A stretch of 64,000 nucleotides of DNA from DAOTXR01 sp034435375 (GTDB lineage Bacteria; Chloroflexota; Anaerolineae; Aggregatilineales; UBA3940). Location of the stretch: positions 120,550 to 184,549 of the forward strand of contig DAOTXR010000080.1 of assembly GCA_034435375.1 (NCBI GenBank), written 5' to 3'. The notes beneath the pieces are model-generated. The model was not told the origin of the DNA. It made no database searches and worked only from the letters and a program-made list of their open reading frames with translations. Positions 61,509 to 64,000 of the stretch are shown one piece after another. Positions within the stretch are counted from its first letter, which is position 1. Every line of letters begins with the position of its first letter. Made by a program: the position numbers and the translations under genes.

Positions 61509-61796
61509 TCACTCGCCTTGGCGGACGATCAGGTAGCGCAAGACATTTTCGGAAAAACGCAGGCTACGCTCTAGCTCGGCTGGAGCGTCGGCAGGCAAGC
61601 TAAGTCTGTAAAAGATATAGTAACCATCGCGCAGCTTCTTGATTGGAAACGCCAAGCGTCGCCGTCCCCAATGTTTAGCTTCGACGATCTCTCCTTTGTT
61701 CCTCTGGATCCAGTTCTGGATCGCTTCAATCTGGCCTGAGAGATCTTCTTCACTGAGATCAGCACGAAGCACAACTACCATCTCGTATGGTCGCAT
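61509..61796 (-). CDS. rpsF: 30S ribosomal protein S6
   Basis: S6 is a platform protein that assembles with S18. The 95-residue protein starts 'MRPYEMVVVLRADLSEEDL' and has the family 'HWGRRRLAFPIKKLRDGYY' strand pair and 'FSENVLRYLIVR'. The length is normal, without the acidic C-terminal tail of E. coli S6. GGAAGGAG precedes ATG 61796. It is the first gene of the rpsF-ssb-rpsR unit, with a leader of about 100 bases. Confidence 0.97.
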   Translation of the reverse strand: MRPYEMVVVLRADLSEEDLSGQIEAIQNWIQRNKGEIVEAKHWGRRRLAFPIKKLRDGYYIFYRLSLPADAPAELERSLRFSENVLRYLIVRQGE

Positions 61797-61825
61797 ACTC
61801 GAGAATTCTCCTTCCCGTGGGTTTG

Positions 61826-61859
61826 CCTTGTGCTCAATCCGAGGGTGGATGTCACAAAG
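61826..61859 (-). promoter_or_regulatory. Hairpin in the rpsF leader, possible S6:S18 binding site
   Basis: On the minus-strand RNA: a 7-bp outer stem (CUUUGUG / CACAAGG) and a 4-bp inner stem (AUCC / GGAU) with unpaired bases between. Known rpsF leaders bind the S6-S18 pair through a hairpin with CCG-type loops; similarity here is only general. Confidence 0.3.
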
Positions 61860-61902
61860 CGGAAAGGCACCTTGATGCAGTTTTAGTGCCGGTTCGCCGG
61901 AT

Positions 61903-61931
61903 AGTTTATCACTTTCCTCCCATCAAAGCAA
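61903..61931 (-). promoter_or_regulatory. rpsF-ssb-rpsR promoter
   Basis: On the minus strand: TTGCTT (61931-61926), 17 bases, TAAACT (61908-61903) with TGA before the -10. Confidence 0.65.
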
Positions 61932-62038
61932 TGCTTTGTGAAATGCTCTTCTGTAATCTCATCGGGCCTCAAGGTCCCGCTTTAGGTAACTGATGATCGG
62001 TCCACTTATGAATGACCTGGAGGCGCTGGCGCGAGACC

Positions 62039-62067
62039 TTGCTAGAGGATGATAGCGTTGCTATAAT
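62039..62067 (+). promoter_or_regulatory. tRNA(CAU) promoter
   Basis: TTGCTA (62039-62044), 17 bases, TATAAT (62062-62067) with a TGC extension; the tRNA begins 12 bases after the -10, as at tRNA-Leu. Confidence 0.8.
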
Positions 62068-62078
62068 AGCCAATACTC

Positions 62079-62150
62079 GGCGATGTAGCTCAATGGCAGA
62101 GCAGCGGACTCATAAGCCGTTGGTTACTGGTTCAAATCCAGTCATCGCCA
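62079..62150 (+). tRNA. tRNA with CAU anticodon, probably elongator tRNA-Met
   Basis: A 72-base cloverleaf: acceptor GGCGATG/CATCGCC, D arm GCTC...GAGC, anticodon loop CTCATAA, T arm ACTGG-TTCAAAT-CCAGT, discriminator A, no encoded CCA. The lowest anticodon-stem pair is an A-G mismatch. The acceptor end pairs fully, so it is not an initiator; tRNA-Ile2 (lysidine-modified CAU) cannot be excluded. Confidence 0.93.
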
Positions 62151-62159
62151 CTCATTGTG

Positions 62160-62181
62160 CGGCCCATAAGGGCCGTTTTTT
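62160..62181 (+). terminator. tRNA(CAU) Rho-independent terminator
   Basis: CGGCCC-ATAA-GGGCCG stem-loop followed directly by TTTTTT. Confidence 0.92.
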
Positions 62182-62300
62182 GTTGCACCAATGTACTATA
62201 GGGAACCTTGCTGGAATCTCTTACAATCAGAAGCACAGGTAAAGCACATGGATAGACGTGATACGCCAACCCTCGTTGAGTCTAAGTCGGGAGAGTTGAG

Positions 62301-63779
62301 ATGAGAAAAGGATATTTGATCATTCTCGTAATCGCAACGGCCTTACTCAGCATCCTAATCTTCCAACCCTTGCAAACTGTCGAGGCGCAGTCTGGCAGAC
62401 AGGTGTGGGTTTACTACATGGGCTTCTGGGCCGGAGGACCATCGTGGGACATACAGTCGGGCGTTCTCACCGATCGGCCACTGATGGGTTCGTACGACTC
62501 TCGGGATCCTGGTGTGGCCGGCGCCCACATCGATCAAGCTAAGGGCGCAGGGATCGACGCTTTTCTTGTGAGCTGGTTCGGCGTTGGAGAGACCCTCACT
62601 ACGACGCCTGTGCTCAATAACATGCTCGACCGCGCTAACGAGCGTGGCTTCAAGGTGGGAGCCGTCATTGACATTTTCAACCCGGCTTTTAACCGCAATC
62701 GTGACGAGATAGTTGCCTCTCTCAACTACCTGATCTACGACCGCGCCAACCATCCAGCCTATCTCCGTTACAATGGCAAACCCGTGATCGTCTTCGCCTT
62801 CCAGAACCGGGCGAACTTCTCCTCAGCCGATTGGCTGTCGATCCGTAACCAAGTGGATCCCAACCGTAACACAATCTGGATTGCGGAAGGCGTCGATGGT
62901 TGCTGCCTGTACGGAGGTGCCATGGATGGCATGTATGCTTTCAACATTGCCTGGGCCAACGGGAGCAGCGCCCGCTTCCTACGAGAGAAGAACGCCGTTT
63001 CATCGCGCGGTGGGACAATATACATCCCCACAGTTCATCCGGGCTGGGATGAGGACCGAATTGCTGCCAGGGATAATCGCCCTAATCCTACCTCACGGCG
63101 CGATCGCGCTGGAGGCCAGTTCCTCATCAACAGCTGGAATGGCGCTGTAGCAGCGGGAACAGACGTGATCTTGATCGTAAGCTGGAACGAGTTCATGGAA
63201 GGTTCACACATCGAACCAAGCCAGACCTATGGAACACAGTCGCTGGATATCCTGCGTTCACTCATCGCTGCGTGGAAGGCCGGCAGCAGTGCAGCCTCGG
63301 CCGGAGCCGCCCCAGCGCCGTCGTCGCCGACTGGCCAGGTTCTGGAGACGTGGACCACGCTGAATGTGCGCTCTGGGCCAGGCGTGAGCAACGCCAAGAT
63401 CGGCACGATCAGCCCTGGCGTCAAGTATGCCGTCGTAGGCCAGCAGAGTGGATGGTACGCCATTGACTACAATGGCCAGACCGGTTGGGTGTCTGGGTCC
63501 TATGTCCGAGTGTCGACAGGCTCAGCCCCAGCTCCAGCCTCGGCCGGAGCCGCCCCTTCGATCAGCTTCAGGGCTAGCGCCACGACCGTTAGCGCCGGGG
63601 GGTGCGTGACGTTATATTGGGATGTCGAGAACATCCGCGAAATATACTTCATGGGTGAGGGGGTGGTAGGCCACTCCTCGCGTCAAGTGTGCCCCACCAG
63701 CACCACCACTTACTACATCGATGTTAAACTTCTGGACGGCAGCACCACCCGGCGCGAGGTTGTCGTCACGGTCCAATAG
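62301..63779 (+). CDS. Secreted GH99/GH71-like glycosidase with SH3b and Ig-like C-terminal domains
   Basis: The 492-residue protein has a signal peptide (cleavage near 'VEAQ', ~30). A barrel domain follows (about 33-335) with 'QAKGAGIDAFLVSWFGVG', 'NHPAYLRYNGKPVIVFAF' and the end motif 'SWNEFMEGSHIEPSQTYG', seen in GH99/GH71-like proteins. Then come a Ser/Ala/Pro linker, an SH3b domain (about 350-405; 'TLNVRSGPGVSNAKIGTI', 'GWVSGSYVRV'), a second linker and an Ig-like domain ('SAGGCVTLYWDVENIREIYF'). It should act on extracellular glycans while bound to the wall. It stands alone after the tRNA terminator. Confidence 0.82.
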   Translation: MRKGYLIILVIATALLSILIFQPLQTVEAQSGRQVWVYYMGFWAGGPSWDIQSGVLTDRPLMGSYDSRDPGVAGAHIDQAKGAGIDAFLVSWFGVGETLTTTPVLNNMLDRANERGFKVGAVIDIFNPAFNRNRDEIVASLNYLIYDRANHPAYLRYNGKPVIVFAFQNRANFSSADWLSIRNQVDPNRNTIWIAEGVDGCCLYGGAMDGMYAFNIAWANGSSARFLREKNAVSSRGGTIYIPTVHPGWDEDRIAARDNRPNPTSRRDRAGGQFLINSWNGAVAAGTDVILIVSWNEFMEGSHIEPSQTYGTQSLDILRSLIAAWKAGSSAASAGAAPAPSSPTGQVLETWTTLNVRSGPGVSNAKIGTISPGVKYAVVGQQSGWYAIDYNGQTGWVSGSYVRVSTGSAPAPASAGAAPSISFRASATTVSAGGCVTLYWDVENIREIYFMGEGVVGHSSRQVCPTSTTTYYIDVKLLDGSTTRREVVVTVQ

Positions 63780-63818
63780 TTGACCGTTCGCAGCCGTTCA
63801 CAGCAGTTTGATCGCCCA

Positions 63819-63850
63819 CCACAGGCATGGCCCAGCTGCCATGCCTGTGG
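63819..63850 (+). terminator. Terminator of the GH99-like gene
   Basis: A 12-bp perfect stem CCACAGGCATGG / CCATGCCTGTGG with an 8-base loop, followed by TCTGTTGTT. Confidence 0.75.
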
Positions 63851-63927
63851 TCTGTTGTTCGCCCTCAAGGGTGCATTTCAGTTTGGGGGGAGAAGAGGAG
63901 TAGACTGGATGCAGGAGGGAAGCACCT

Positions 63928-64000
63928 ATGTCACCAGAAGAAGAACTGAAAGCGCGGTTGAAGCGTCAGGCTGATGAGCTGGTCGAGCGGGTGATGCGGG
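63928..64000 (+). CDS. Start of a gene cut by the window end
   Basis: ATG 63928 lies seven bases after AGGAGGGA. The frame then reads MSPEEELKARLKRQADELVE and stays open to the last base. The 24 visible residues are charged and helical. The function cannot be told from so little. Confidence 0.6.
   Translation, partial: MSPEEELKARLKRQADELVERVMR

Noticed and set aside
1..64000. CRISPR array or insertion sequence
   Set aside because: No regularly spaced repeats, cas genes, or transposase with terminal inverted repeats were seen.

Overview
This 64 kb window is a gene-dense bacterial chromosome segment of moderate to high GC with no rRNA operon, CRISPR array, prophage or recognisable insertion sequence. 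Several traits point to a Chloroflexota bacterium, probably Anaerolineae-like. They are an RNA polymerase beta' subunit with a long charged coiled-coil insertion, many exported proteins with Thr/Pro-rich linkers joined to LysM, M23, L,D-transpeptidase or glycosidase domains, PknB-type kinases with extracellular Ig-like tails, and DUF2207 and SPFH membrane proteins. No 16S gene is present, so this placement is an inference.

Left part (1-29 kb): the end of a GH3-like membrane protein; a Ser/Thr kinase divergent from an FHA/winged-helix regulator; an SAH/MTA deaminase fused to a CYTH domain; a membrane protein with a degenerate EEP nuclease domain; a fabF-rnc-rmlD-like minus-strand unit; moaC with a moaD-moaE fusion; ftsY and prfB (prfB with a programmed +1 frameshift); a GRAM-like/zinc-ribbon protein; rpoC under its own promoter; a LysM-glycosidase; gyrA; and the row trmFO, M28 peptidase, hflX and an eIF-2B-family protein.

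At about 29.1-29.4 kb the base composition flips. To the left the plus strand is richer in G than C, whichever way the genes point. To the right it is richer in C than G. That left-to-right change is what a replication terminus looks like. The boundary lies in a repeat-bearing intergenic stretch directly upstream of a tyrosine-recombinase gene with altered catalytic residues.

Right part (29.4-64 kb): a GPH-type symporter, a NERD-like protein and a GT39-like glycosyltransferase; a minus-strand cluster (SPFH-SHOCT, helical protein, zinc-ribbon membrane protein, DUF2207); a NUDIX-WYL-SerK/SbnI-like operon; a second PknB-type kinase; VKOR; an S1-domain protein; a LysM x4/YkuD L,D-transpeptidase; a TolB propeller with an M15-like tail; an M23 peptidase; a bifunctional Rel (p)ppGpp enzyme; plsX and a LON-domain protein; tRNA-Leu(GAG); an unidentified 812-residue protein; panE; a parvulin-like isomerase; the conserved rpsF-ssb-rpsR unit; a CAU-anticodon tRNA; and a GH99-like secreted protein.

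Good promoters recur as TTGNNN-N16/17-TATAAT, often with a TGn extended -10. Two genes appear to be leaderless. Several strong hairpin terminators separate the transcription units.
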